This document shows, one piece after another, positions 1 through 7,808 of a DNA stretch of 12,338 nucleotides. The position numbers and the translations under genes were made by a program. Source of the stretch: an uncultured Alphaproteobacteria bacterium (GTDB lineage Bacteria; Pseudomonadota; Alphaproteobacteria; Rs-D84); assembly GCA_944389685.1 (NCBI GenBank), contig CALXNF010000023.1, positions 1 to 12,338 on the forward strand, read 5' to 3'. Every line of letters begins with the position of its first letter. Positions within the stretch are counted from its first letter, which is position 1. The notes under the pieces are model-generated. The model was not told the DNA's origin. It ran no database searches and saw only the letters and a list, made by a program, of their open reading frames with translations.

Positions 1-93
1 GATATCGCAGATACAGGAAATATCATGCCACCGAAGACAACTTGGTTTGAACCTAAATTACGTAGTGGTTTGGTCATTCATAAACTGTCATAA
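1..93 (+). CDS. DUF1015 family protein, C-terminal end (partial)
   Basis: Frame 1 is open from the left edge to a TAA at 91-93 and encodes the last 30 residues of a protein that begins outside the window. The tail has the pattern MPPKTTWFEPKLRSGL followed by a short hydrophobic end. From memory this matches the conserved C-terminus of DUF1015 proteins, a widespread family of unknown biochemical function. An intrinsic terminator starts directly at the stop codon, which supports this being a true gene end. With only 30 residues, the family call rests on that single motif. Nothing can be said about the rest of the protein. Confidence 0.6.
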   Translation, partial: DIADTGNIMPPKTTWFEPKLRSGLVIHKLS

Positions 94-120
94 AATATCC
101 CCCAACGGGGTATATTTTAT
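92..120 (+). terminator. Intrinsic terminator after the DUF1015 gene
   Basis: A run of CCCC (about 99-102) pairs with GGGG (107-110) across a short CAAC-type loop. It is extended by seven A-T pairs (AAAATA/TATTTT side) with one bulged T, and the 3' arm ends in a T-rich stretch. It overlaps the stop codon of the upstream gene. Confidence 0.6.
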
Positions 121-124
121 TTAA

Positions 125-153
125 TTGAATCGCGACATTTTTTAGTATATATG
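125..153 (+). promoter_or_regulatory. Possible sigma-70 promoter for the small methyltransferase-like gene
   Basis: TTGAAT at 125-130 is followed, 17 bases later, by TATATG at 148-153 (TATATA at 146-151 is an alternative). The -10 box lies only a few bases before the first usable ATG at 158. A transcript from here would have almost no leader, in keeping with the lack of a Shine-Dalgarno sequence. The evidence is weak because the region is AT-rich. Confidence 0.3.
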
Positions 154-157
154 CAAT

Positions 158-631
158 ATGCATTACTATGATAAAAAATACCCATATTTTAATTACCCGT
201 TTTGCGAAACGGACGGTTCTGCTTGGCTTATGTATTCTATTCCTGTTATAGAATTAGTTAACATTTATAAATCTTATTACCATAGAAAACCAAATTCTTT
301 TTTTGATTGCGGCGCAGCAATTGGAGAATTAGTTCGCCAGGCAGACAATTTAGGGTTGGACGCCCATGGTATTGATGTAAAAAAATATCCCTTAGCAATG
401 CATCTTTTTAAAAAATATGAAAAGTATTTCGATTCGCAAAGGATACAAATAAAAAACATACTTGACTGTGAACCAATTAAATCGGACATCGCATATTGCA
501 ACGGAACCTTGACATATATGAATGAACAAAATTTACCGTTGGTTTTAAATAAATTCAAAAAAGTAGGCATTTTAATTGCGATACATAACAATACGGCACA
601 CTACCCCAAACTGCCAAGACCCGATAATTAA
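158..631 (+). CDS. Small SAM-dependent methyltransferase-like protein
   Basis: This 157-residue protein carries what looks like the SAM-binding half of a class I (Rossmann-fold) methyltransferase. Residues 48-57 read FFDCGAAIGE, a motif I glycine loop preceded by a hydrophobic strand. An acidic residue ends the next strand (GID, 71-73), and a strand plus loop around residues 108-117 (SDIAYCNGTL) corresponds to motif IV. The substrate is unknown. The protein is short for the family (often 200 residues or more) and lacks an obvious C-terminal substrate domain, so it may be a minimal or reduced member. No clear ribosome binding site precedes the ATG; an upstream ATG at 151 hits a stop after six codons. 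Met25 is a possible later start. It stands alone between two terminators. Confidence 0.6.
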   Translation: MHYYDKKYPYFNYPFCETDGSAWLMYSIPVIELVNIYKSYYHRKPNSFFDCGAAIGELVRQADNLGLDAHGIDVKKYPLAMHLFKKYEKYFDSQRIQIKNILDCEPIKSDIAYCNGTLTYMNEQNLPLVLNKFKKVGILIAIHNNTAHYPKLPRPDN

Positions 632-663
632 AACCGCACAAATAATATTTGTGCGGTATTTTT
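629..663. terminator. Bidirectional terminator between convergent genes
   Basis: There is a perfect 11-bp stem, ACCGCACAAAT (633-643) with ATTTGTGCGGT (647-657), and a 3-base loop. A T-run follows on the plus strand (659-663) and another on the minus strand (complement of AAAA just before the stem). It sits between the plus-strand gene ending at 631 and the minus-strand gene ending at 680, so it can serve both. Confidence 0.85.
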
Positions 664-679
664 CCCCCTTTCATATAAA

Positions 680-2092
680 CTATTTCGCAAAGAAACGATT
701 ATAAACTTTTTCGTTAATCTTTATCGGATATTCACGAATTAAGAAAGCATTGTAATCGTCCATAATTTCCTTATTTACCATGCTTTCTAATTCTTTACGT
801 AAGTCACCCATTTTTTTATCGTCTATTTTTGGAGCAATATCTTTTTCAACGTGCAAAACATAGAACGCCCCCTGCCCGTTTACAATAGAATTATTCCCTA
901 TTTCTGAATTAAACGCCGCATTTAAAACATCCAAAGGTGCCCCAGACGTACGCGTCACAGATATAGTCTTTTTTTCTGCCAAGTTTCCTTTCTGATTTAA
1001 ATCAACCAGCAATTCGTTTGCACGGACATAAGCCTGTTTACGTTGTTCCGCTGTTTTCCAAGCCGAAACCAAATCCTTTTTTATAGTTTCATAATCAGCA
1101 TTATGTTCCGGAATAATTTTATCTACTCTAACGATAACAAAACCCTTTTTAGTTTCTATCAATTCGCTTTCCAAGCCTTCTTCCATAGAGAAAACACGAC
1201 TCATCATGTTGTCATTTAAAATTTCATCAACGGGTCTATTTCCGGCATCAAAAGTTCCTAATGAAACATACCTAGCATTATGACGTGACGCGGCGGTTTC
1301 CATCGTCTCGCCAGCAATGATATCATCTTCCACTTTAATGGCTTTTTCATAGGCCTCATCATAACTATCTGGTTGCTCCATTTCTGCTGGAATCAAAACA
1401 TATGAAACAACGCGCTGTTCAGGTACCATATGCGGGTTTTGTTCATAAAACAAACGCAATTGTTCTTCTGTTGGCGTTCCTACATCAAAATCAGCAAATT
1501 TAACCGTTGCAAAGTCTATCTGACGTTGTCCATAACGAGCATCATAAACAGCCTTGGCTACAAAATCGGGGACCTCAACAGGTACAGACATAGCCCCCAA
1601 AACATACCCACGCAAAACTTGCCTACGAAGAACGTCCGCAAAAGCAGCCTCACTGTAACCACTATTAGCTAAAACATTATCAAACATATATGTAGAAAAC
1701 TGTCCGTCTATTTGAAATTCCGGAAAACTACGAATTTCACGGGCAATTTGCGCATCAGATATGACGAAACCTAAATCTTTAGCCCTATTATCTGTCATCG
1801 CCTGCGTTGTTAATGTTGACATGACTTGATTATCCAAAGCCTGTGTTAACACAGGGTCCGCATACGTTGCACGTTGTTGTTCACGTGTCATTGCCCCCAA
1901 TTGACGATTTTTTTCCAAACTAAATTGTTGCATTGTGATTTCTGCGTTCCCGACACGAACCAATGTGGTATCACCGGCCACGCTACCGAAAATCCATTCT
2001 GCAACACCCCAACCAACGAACGAAAAAGCCAGAATTCCAATAAGAATTTTTGCCAATGGTTTATCCGCCGCATTACGTAAATATTCTAGCAT
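680..2092 (-). CDS. ppiD: PpiD/SurA-like periplasmic chaperone (peptidylprolyl isomerase D-type)
   Basis: This 470-residue protein is probably an inner-membrane-anchored folding factor for exported proteins. It starts with a short cytoplasmic segment and one transmembrane helix (about residues 14-35), as PpiD does. A SurA_N-type helical chaperone region follows, roughly 44-170. A parvulin-like region spans about 225-326, opening with QRVVSYVLIPAE and closing with GFVIVRVDKIIPEH, the typical final strand of a PpiC-type domain. The C-terminal part (330-470) is helical and charged. It is shorter than typical PpiD proteins (roughly 600 residues), and whether the isomerase site is active cannot be judged; the E. 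coli PpiD parvulin domain is known to be nearly inactive. The ATG is preceded by AAAAGGGGATTA, which sets the start. It is divergent from tpiA. Confidence 0.8.
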   Translation of the reverse strand: MLEYLRNAADKPLAKILIGILAFSFVGWGVAEWIFGSVAGDTTLVRVGNAEITMQQFSLEKNRQLGAMTREQQRATYADPVLTQALDNQVMSTLTTQAMTDNRAKDLGFVISDAQIAREIRSFPEFQIDGQFSTYMFDNVLANSGYSEAAFADVLRRQVLRGYVLGAMSVPVEVPDFVAKAVYDARYGQRQIDFATVKFADFDVGTPTEEQLRLFYEQNPHMVPEQRVVSYVLIPAEMEQPDSYDEAYEKAIKVEDDIIAGETMETAASRHNARYVSLGTFDAGNRPVDEILNDNMMSRVFSMEEGLESELIETKKGFVIVRVDKIIPEHNADYETIKKDLVSAWKTAEQRKQAYVRANELLVDLNQKGNLAEKKTISVTRTSGAPLDVLNAAFNSEIGNNSIVNGQGAFYVLHVEKDIAPKIDDKKMGDLRKELESMVNKEIMDDYNAFLIREYPIKINEKVYNRFFAK

Positions 2093-2161
2093 TTAATCCC
2101 CTTTTGCGATACCATAGCAGAACGATAGCGAAAAAATCAATCAAAATAAAGGGGAAATACA

Positions 2162-2866
2162 ATGAAAATTATTGCTGGAAATTGGAAAATGAATGGAACC
2201 CGTGAAAAATTAAAAGATATGATAACTGCTTTGCAAAACGTAGACACAGAAAATAAAATGATTTTGTGTGTTCCTTATACAATGTTATCAATAGAAAGCG
2301 GCAAAGCATCATTAGGTGCCCAAGACGTAAGTACCCACGATCACGGGGCATATACAGGGGAAGTTTCAGCTCAGATGATTGCTGAGGCGGGTGCAAAATA
2401 TGTGATTGTCGGCCACAGCGAACGCCGTCAGTATCACAATGAAACAAATGATATTGTACGCCAGAAAGCGGAAGCTGCTTTATCTGCTGGCTTAACACCT
2501 ATTGTATGTGTTGGTGAAACAATGGATGAAAAACAAGCCGGCAAAACAATGGAAATCATAGAATCCGGTGTTCGCGAATCTATACCGAATGATATAGATA
2601 AAGCCGTCATCGTTGCTTATGAACCCCGCTGGGCAATCGGAGCCGGTCTAACACCTACGACAGAAGAAATTGCGGAAGCACATAAATTAATAGCAGATAC
2701 ATTGACCTCTATGGGACTAGCCGGAACACCTGTTTTATATGGTGCCAGTGTAAAAGGTTCTAATGCATCCGAAATTATGTCTATTCCGAACGTCGATGGC
2801 GTATTAGTTGGTGGCGCCTCCTTGAAACCGGATGATTTCATACCTATAATAACTAGCGTAAAATAA
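2162..2866 (+). CDS. tpiA: Triose-phosphate isomerase
   Basis: This cytoplasmic glycolytic enzyme interconverts dihydroxyacetone phosphate and glyceraldehyde 3-phosphate. The 234 residues form a full TIM barrel, slightly short for the family (about 250). The active-site residues are all visible: Asn7 and Lys9 in the opening AGNWKMNG, His85 in VGHSERR, and the catalytic base Glu154 in AYEPRWAIGAG, which leads into the flexible loop. The phosphate-binding segments YGASVKGSN (193-201) and VLVGGASLKP (214-223) are also present. Small differences from consensus are Arg after the EP pair and YGAS for the usual YGGS. An AAAGGGGAAATACA leader precedes the ATG. The 69-base gap to the divergent ppiD start must hold both promoters, but no convincing boxes are visible there. 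Confidence 0.96.
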   Translation: MKIIAGNWKMNGTREKLKDMITALQNVDTENKMILCVPYTMLSIESGKASLGAQDVSTHDHGAYTGEVSAQMIAEAGAKYVIVGHSERRQYHNETNDIVRQKAEAALSAGLTPIVCVGETMDEKQAGKTMEIIESGVRESIPNDIDKAVIVAYEPRWAIGAGLTPTTEEIAEAHKLIADTLTSMGLAGTPVLYGASVKGSNASEIMSIPNVDGVLVGGASLKPDDFIPIITSVK

Positions 2867-2880
2867 ATCTATAGTAAAAC

Positions 2881-2906
2881 TATGGGGCGTAATTCAACGC
2901 CCCATA
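2881..2906. other. Perfect hairpin between tpiA and grpE
   Basis: TATGGGGCGT (2881-2890) pairs with ACGCCCCATA (2897-2906), a perfect 10-bp stem with a 6-base loop. On the plus strand it is not followed by a T-run, so it does not look like a normal terminator for tpiA. It could weaken read-through into grpE, protect an mRNA end, or bind a protein. Its position about 20 bases before the grpE start would also allow an effect on grpE translation. Confidence 0.6.
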
Positions 2907-2925
2907 ACAGTAAACGAGTGTTAAC

Positions 2926-3465
2926 ATGGAAGAAAAAGAAGTAAAAATAGACGAAGTTTCTCTTTCTGATGCTGAAAAAGAGGTTTCTTCAACAGAAGAT
3001 ACAGCAAATTCTGATGTCAAGGCAGATGAAACTGAAAAACTAAAATCAGAAATTACCGACCTTACCGATAAATATTTACGCCTAGCTGCAGAATTAGAAA
3101 ACACGCGTCGTCGTGCCGCAATAGATATAGAATCTAATGCAAGAAACCGAGCAATGTCTGTTGCGAAAAAATTTTTACCTGTTATGGATGCAATAGAAGC
3201 AGCAAAAAAACATTCTCCAGAAGATGAAGGTATAAAATCAATGGCAAAAGCTATGGAAGATGCATTTGCTCAAATTGGCATAACAAAGATAGAAGCAGTC
3301 GGTCAAATTATGAACCCACAATTTCATAATGCAATCCAAGTAATTGAGGTTCCTTCTGAAGAAGGCGCAAAAAACGTTCCTAATACAATCATAGAAGAAT
3401 TGCAACCTGGCTATATGTTTGGTGATACGGTTATGCGAACTGCGATGGTTATTGTAAGTAAATAA
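2926..3465 (+). CDS. grpE: GrpE nucleotide exchange factor
   Basis: GrpE releases ADP from DnaK and so resets the cytoplasmic Hsp70 chaperone cycle. The 179-residue protein has the expected layout. An acidic disordered N-terminus covers residues 1-35. A long coiled coil follows at about 36-105, containing DKYLRLAAELENTRRRA, a typical GrpE helix. The beta-wing at the C-terminus contains NPQFHNAIQVIE, ELQPGYMFGDTVMRTAMV and a final VSK. The length is normal. The start has only a weak ribosome binding site (GAGTG). In many bacteria grpE sits beside hrcA or dnaK; here its neighbours are tpiA and an unknown convergent gene, and no CIRCE or other heat-shock element is visible upstream. Confidence 0.95.
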   Translation: MEEKEVKIDEVSLSDAEKEVSSTEDTANSDVKADETEKLKSEITDLTDKYLRLAAELENTRRRAAIDIESNARNRAMSVAKKFLPVMDAIEAAKKHSPEDEGIKSMAKAMEDAFAQIGITKIEAVGQIMNPQFHNAIQVIEVPSEEGAKNVPNTIIEELQPGYMFGDTVMRTAMVIVSK

Positions 3466-3500
3466 AAAAATAACGCGCCCTTAATGACGCGTTATTTTTT
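3465..3500. terminator. Bidirectional terminator between grpE and the convergent gene
   Basis: AAAAAATAACGCG (3465-3477) pairs perfectly with CGCGTTATTTTTT (3488-3500) around a 10-base loop, giving 13 bp with A-runs and T-runs at both ends. It therefore works in both directions. It touches the last base of the grpE stop codon and the last base of the stop codon of the minus-strand gene. Confidence 0.9.
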
Positions 3501-3907
3501 TATTTTGTCTTACCCTGCATTTGTGACCTAATTTCTCGCAAAAATAAATTTAAATTATTTTCTTCGAAAAAATTCGCCCCGACATCTATGCTCTCTATAA
3601 AATCTTTTTTAGCTTGATTATTAACTACCTCGGCTTTAGGTACCCGCAAAGCTTTACGAGGGTCATAAAAATACCTACTATTATGTGTCCTTACGTTTAT
3701 TCCATTTCTACGCAGCAAATATTGTGCTAAATAAAGATGCGCAGGTGCTTTTGGGAAATAATAATAATAATTTCTGCCGTTACTAGCATTTAAAAACAAA
3801 GAATCCATGCCTATCTGAGATAAAATCTTAGCATCTTGTTCTGGATTCGAAAACTTACTGCTATATGCAGGCGCGAAATAATCTTTTATAACTTCAATAA
3901 ACTTCAT
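3500..3907 (-). CDS. Uncharacterised small protein
   Basis: I do not recognise this protein. From the ATG at 3907 it has 135 residues. It is soluble, with no signal peptide and no membrane segment. It is rich in Tyr, Asn and basic residues, with a run of four tyrosines in NGRNYYYYFPKAP about a third of the way in, then a basic stretch (YLLRRNGINVRTHNSRYFYD) and a more helical C-terminal third. The start at 3907 is preferred over an in-frame ATG at 3919, because GGGG lies six bases before the 3907 ATG whereas nothing resembling a ribosome binding site precedes 3919. It is convergent with grpE, shares its terminator, and appears to be transcribed alone. Confidence 0.65.
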   Translation of the reverse strand: MKFIEVIKDYFAPAYSSKFSNPEQDAKILSQIGMDSLFLNASNGRNYYYYFPKAPAHLYLAQYLLRRNGINVRTHNSRYFYDPRKALRVPKAEVVNNQAKKDFIESIDVGANFFEENNLNLFLREIRSQMQGKTK

Positions 3908-3936
3908 TTTTAACCCCATTTTTTTGTTTTTGTCAA

Positions 3937-3967
3937 CTTATATTATAATAAAAAAAATTTTTATCAA
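3937..3967 (-). promoter_or_regulatory. Putative promoter of the small uncharacterised gene
   Basis: On the minus strand TTGATA (3967-3962) is followed by TATAAG (3942-3937) at 19 bases, or by a perfect TATAAT (3947-3942) at only 14 bases. Neither spacing is ideal. A TTGACA lies further downstream but has no -10 after it. The boxes start directly behind the terminator of the upstream gene. Confidence 0.4.
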
Positions 3968-4004
3968 GAAAATAAAAACACCCCAAGAAAATCAACTGGG
4001 GTGT
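3968..4004 (-). terminator. Intrinsic terminator of the autotransporter gene
   Basis: ACACCCCA (3978-3985) pairs with TGGGGTGT (3997-4004), an 8-bp stem with an 11-base loop. On the minus strand it is followed by TTTTTATTTT. It lies 20 bases beyond the stop codon of the minus-strand gene that ends at 4024. Confidence 0.85.
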
Positions 4005-4023
4005 ATGCCGGACAAAATCTTCA

Positions 4024-7000
4024 TTAAATTCCCAAACGGTGACTTAACTTCATCATAAAGATGGATTCATTACCGAACTCGTCTGTATTATTTGGGTTTA
4101 CACGATATATAAAACCAATCGCCCCATCTGTAAATTCACCGAAATTATGACGATAAGCCCCAGAGAACCTAACTTCTCGGCGTTCTGGGCGCAAACTTAG
4201 GCTTTCTATATGCATATCCGTAATGGACAAATCATACTTACCATCACCCAAATCAACGATTTCATAATCTGCATATGGATATTGCAACGTTCCACCGTTA
4301 ATGGTTAATGGTTGCGCCATACTGAAACTGAAATTACCCGCATCAACACCAAACGCAAACGCGTTAGAATTAATGTCAGAAATTCCCAATATAAACTGCC
4401 CTTCTGCATCTGTTGTCGTTCTTGCAAAAGTTGACCGTAATTTCATAGTAAGATTTTCAATCGGGCTATAACGGAATTCGGTATCAACATACATTGTTTT
4501 GCCATTACCCATATCCAACAACCCGCCAGTCTGCGCACCTAATAGAGTATCCGTTTCATATGCAGCACCGACAGACGCAGAAAAGCCGAATTTATCACCT
4601 TGCCAATTTACATCTGATTGTGCACCTTGCATCATACCCAAACGCGCCGGTAAATATTGAGAAGCCAAAGTCGGGTCATTATCCAACATAGATTCATCTG
4701 TAATTGCACCGGAATAGGCGCGCCCACCCAAAGACCAGCGCCCCATATTATACAAAATGTCAGAAGAAACAACATTTGACGCCATACCCAAAATCGGATT
4801 AGACATACCATCAAACCTTGATGCACCGTCTGTAAAATGACGTTGATAATCTGCTGCAAAAGTCCAATTACCAGACGTGTAATCCAAACGCATATTGTCT
4901 AAACCGTTCAAATTATCAGCATAGGCTTTTTCAGACATAGACATTGAAAAACCGAAATTACCAAACTGTGTGCGATCGGGTGCCTCATTACGAGTTTTGA
5001 ACTCACCTAATACATCCCCCATATACAAACCGCGCTTACTTGACGCTCCCAGCGCAAATTCGTTTTTCCAAACACGGGGCAAAGACATATCGCCATTTAC
5101 ACTTTCTAATATATCATAAAATGGTGCACTAATCGTAGCAGTTGACGGACTAAATGCTGATGACGCACGGAATATTGTATTAGAAGCAGAGCGCCAATAC
5201 GCATTACCATTTGCAGATACAATATTAGAACCATCATAGAAATAAATCTTTTTACCTGGCGTCATTGCACGTTCAAGATTTATCATTCCATAACCATAAA
5301 CTTCTGCAAAAGCATCTAAATAAGCCTGCCCTGTTAATTGATCTGCATGATAATCAGGCGGCAATGAATACATACTTTTAAGATACGTAACCAAAGTATC
5401 AACAGTAAATGCGGTACTAGAATCATTAGTTCCCAAATAAGGTCCATCAGCCGTCAATGCCATTAAGGTAAATATACTTCCGCTATCCTTAGTTAAATAA
5501 GGGAAAGCACTGCTTAAAGCGGTAACGGCACCAGCAGCAGACGCAGTTGCCATTTCTGCCGTTGGACCGGCTGCAGAGAAACACCAAGGATCAACGCCAT
5601 TTATCCCAAGTCCAGCAATCCCACATTTGCGAGACATATATTGATTACCATCACTGTCTTTCCACATAGATAAGTACAATGGGCCAAAATCGCTTCCTGT
5701 ACCGTTTCCATAATCAGAGATACTATCAGCAGCAGAAGTTCCTTTAGAATTCTGAACGGCAACAACAGTCATAAATAAATGGTCTAAATTATCGTATATA
5801 GCCGGTGCATAATTTTCAAACGTGGCATCCAAAACAGCCAAAGACTTTCCTTCACCCAATCCATAATTAAACTCACCTGCTGGCATTATCAAAATAGGCA
5901 TACCAGCAACATAATTACCAAACAAAGCATTTGCATACTGCCCTTGCGTTTTCGGGTCATCTGAATTTTTTTCATAATAATCATTAACAAGATTTATAAA
6001 TGCCGTTAATTCATTTCCATCAGATAAAGCAATATATGATTCCACCCCGTCCATTGATAAGTACGAAGAATCCCTTGAATTCGGGTTAAGAACGGTAACG
6101 GCAATTGAAGATAGACCATTTGTATCACCAATACTATATATTTTTGGCATATTATACAAAGCTTCAAACGTTTTTATATCTATATCTTGCAATTCTTTCT
6201 GCGCATATATGTTATTATTATCAATTACATAAACGCCATCAACTGTTGTCCCCCCCTTTGTGTTAACATAATAATAACCATCTGTTCCCTGATAAATAGC
6301 AATATCAGAAACATCATCGCAATTTTCTCCAGTACACGTACCTTTTAATAAAGTACTGCCTGCAGCTATTTTATACGTTGTATCATTTATAGTAATTGTT
6401 GGGTTAGTAACGCCGGCATCATCCAGCGCAGAAGATATTGCATATGTAACACCATTTAAAGTTATTGTATCTCCTGTATTGATTACACCGGCTGTACCAA
6501 CCGCAGCAGAATCCGTTAAAGTTCCGACAACGGCACCTTCTGTTGGATTTTCAACATCAACCCAACCTTGACCATTGCCTGTTCTATATATAGCCAACTG
6601 ACTGTTTGGTGCGAAACCATATAAATCACCATACGCACGTTCACCGGCCTCCCAACCAGCAACAATCTTTGCCAACGAAGAATCTACGACAGTGGCAAAA
6701 GGATTCATTGCTGTTCCACTGCCAGATAAATCAAACAAACCTGCCCCCCCCATACTTTCCAATTCACTACCTAAATTACCACCAGTCGGGTTATTATAAT
6801 TTGCATATTTATCAACGCTGCCCGTATTAGCAGTTTCTGCAGTAGAACTAGCCCATTCTATTCCGGAAGAACTACGAGTTGCAGATCCAACGGGATTTAC
6901 ACCGTTTGCCGTAACCAAAGCCGTAAGGAAAGGTTTTCCCCCACCAGTTGTATTCAATACTTTCTGTGGATTATTATTTGCGTCACGAAAAGTATACTGA

Positions 7001-7767
7001 CCCATATATCCGTTTGCAAAAGAAGAATACCCATGCATTATTAACAAATAATTTTGCATAGAACTTGGCAAACCATCTACATCATAATTATTCGTAGTCT
7101 GTTCTGTTGGTCTAAAATAATTAAAATCTGCTTCTCTGATACCACCCGCACTTGGATCCCATTGAGCTAAGTTAGATTGATACGCGGCAGTACTATAAGC
7201 AATCTCGCCACTAGAAGTAAAATAAGCAGGTCCTACAGGGATTGGCACTCCAGCCGTTGCTGTTCCATCATCAGAACCACTTCCACCTTGACCGGGACGA
7301 TCACCACCAGAAGAACTACTTTCATTTTCATTTCCAGGGTCTAACCAATCAGTTAATAAAAAAAGTCCACCTACAACAACGGCGGCACCCGCCGCCGCCA
7401 AAGATATTGTCTGGGCGGACGACAATCCGCTGAATAAGCCGCCACTACTTTGCGGCGTAGTTCGAGACTCGTACTGTCTTATCTGCCTATCACATTGTGA
7501 CGCATCCGCACCATACATTTGCAAAATCTGCGCCGCCCGAACGTCATTATTCATCAATGCCGTACAAACCAAAGATAGTCCTGTACTATCTACATAATTT
7601 ACGTTTGCACCGTTATTTATCAAAGCTTGAACCTGTTGTATATCTGCATTTTTTGCAGCAGATAACAGCTGCGCAGCAATCATAAATTCATTATTCGTGG
7701 TCGTCGCAGCAAACGAACCTGCAGGAATTAAAAACAAAGCAAGCAGTAATAATCTGATATATTTCAT
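4024..7767 (-). CDS. Ankyrin-repeat, subtilase-like autotransporter, probably catalytically dead
   Basis: This 1247-residue exported protein probably sits in the outer membrane. Residues 1-20 are a Sec signal peptide ending SFA. About 28-92 form two ankyrin repeats (NNGANVNYVDSTG, YGADAS). 118-141 is a hydrophobic stretch and 145-172 a Gly/Ser linker. The passenger resembles an S8 (subtilisin) domain: GFAPNSQLAIYR (near 384), ILIMPAG (625-631), a CGIAG...WC pair (715-729), GAVTALSSAFPYLT (746-759) and YGYGMINLERA (824-834) match landmarks of S8 autotransporters. The last 300 or so residues are alternating beta-strands like an autotransporter barrel, but end in Ile, not Phe or Trp. At the catalytic positions I see Leu365 for His, Glu632 for the oxyanion Asn and Glu738 for Ser. 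The ATG at 7767 is chosen because AGAGAG lies eight bases before it; a TTG at 7773 is too close. Confidence 0.8.
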   Translation of the reverse strand: MKYIRLLLLALFLIPAGSFAATTTNNEFMIAAQLLSAAKNADIQQVQALINNGANVNYVDSTGLSLVCTALMNNDVRAAQILQMYGADASQCDRQIRQYESRTTPQSSGGLFSGLSSAQTISLAAAGAAVVVGGLFLLTDWLDPGNENESSSSGGDRPGQGGSGSDDGTATAGVPIPVGPAYFTSSGEIAYSTAAYQSNLAQWDPSAGGIREADFNYFRPTEQTTNNYDVDGLPSSMQNYLLIMHGYSSFANGYMGQYTFRDANNNPQKVLNTTGGGKPFLTALVTANGVNPVGSATRSSSGIEWASSTAETANTGSVDKYANYNNPTGGNLGSELESMGGAGLFDLSGSGTAMNPFATVVDSSLAKIVAGWEAGERAYGDLYGFAPNSQLAIYRTGNGQGWVDVENPTEGAVVGTLTDSAAVGTAGVINTGDTITLNGVTYAISSALDDAGVTNPTITINDTTYKIAAGSTLLKGTCTGENCDDVSDIAIYQGTDGYYYVNTKGGTTVDGVYVIDNNNIYAQKELQDIDIKTFEALYNMPKIYSIGDTNGLSSIAVTVLNPNSRDSSYLSMDGVESYIALSDGNELTAFINLVNDYYEKNSDDPKTQGQYANALFGNYVAGMPILIMPAGEFNYGLGEGKSLAVLDATFENYAPAIYDNLDHLFMTVVAVQNSKGTSAADSISDYGNGTGSDFGPLYLSMWKDSDGNQYMSRKCGIAGLGINGVDPWCFSAAGPTAEMATASAAGAVTALSSAFPYLTKDSGSIFTLMALTADGPYLGTNDSSTAFTVDTLVTYLKSMYSLPPDYHADQLTGQAYLDAFAEVYGYGMINLERAMTPGKKIYFYDGSNIVSANGNAYWRSASNTIFRASSAFSPSTATISAPFYDILESVNGDMSLPRVWKNEFALGASSKRGLYMGDVLGEFKTRNEAPDRTQFGNFGFSMSMSEKAYADNLNGLDNMRLDYTSGNWTFAADYQRHFTDGASRFDGMSNPILGMASNVVSSDILYNMGRWSLGGRAYSGAITDESMLDNDPTLASQYLPARLGMMQGAQSDVNWQGDKFGFSASVGAAYETDTLLGAQTGGLLDMGNGKTMYVDTEFRYSPIENLTMKLRSTFARTTTDAEGQFILGISDINSNAFAFGVDAGNFSFSMAQPLTINGGTLQYPYADYEIVDLGDGKYDLSITDMHIESLSLRPERREVRFSGAYRHNFGEFTDGAIGFIYRVNPNNTDEFGNESIFMMKLSHRLGI

Positions 7768-7808
7768 TAACAATTCTCTCTATGCGAATTATTTTAACAT
7801 ACATCTAA

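Noticed and set aside
2881..2906. Hairpin after tpiA considered as an ordinary terminator
   Set aside because: No T-run follows on the plus strand, and the next gene on the same strand starts about 20 bases later; it is listed as a hairpin of unknown role.
3931..3936. Perfect TTGACA on the minus strand close to the uncharacterised small gene
   Set aside because: There is no -10-like hexamer at a suitable distance downstream before the start codon, and a TATAAT lies upstream of it, so it is probably not a -35 box.
7768..7773. TTG start two codons upstream for the autotransporter
   Set aside because: The AGAGAG ribosome binding site would be only two bases from this TTG, while it is eight bases from the ATG at 7767.
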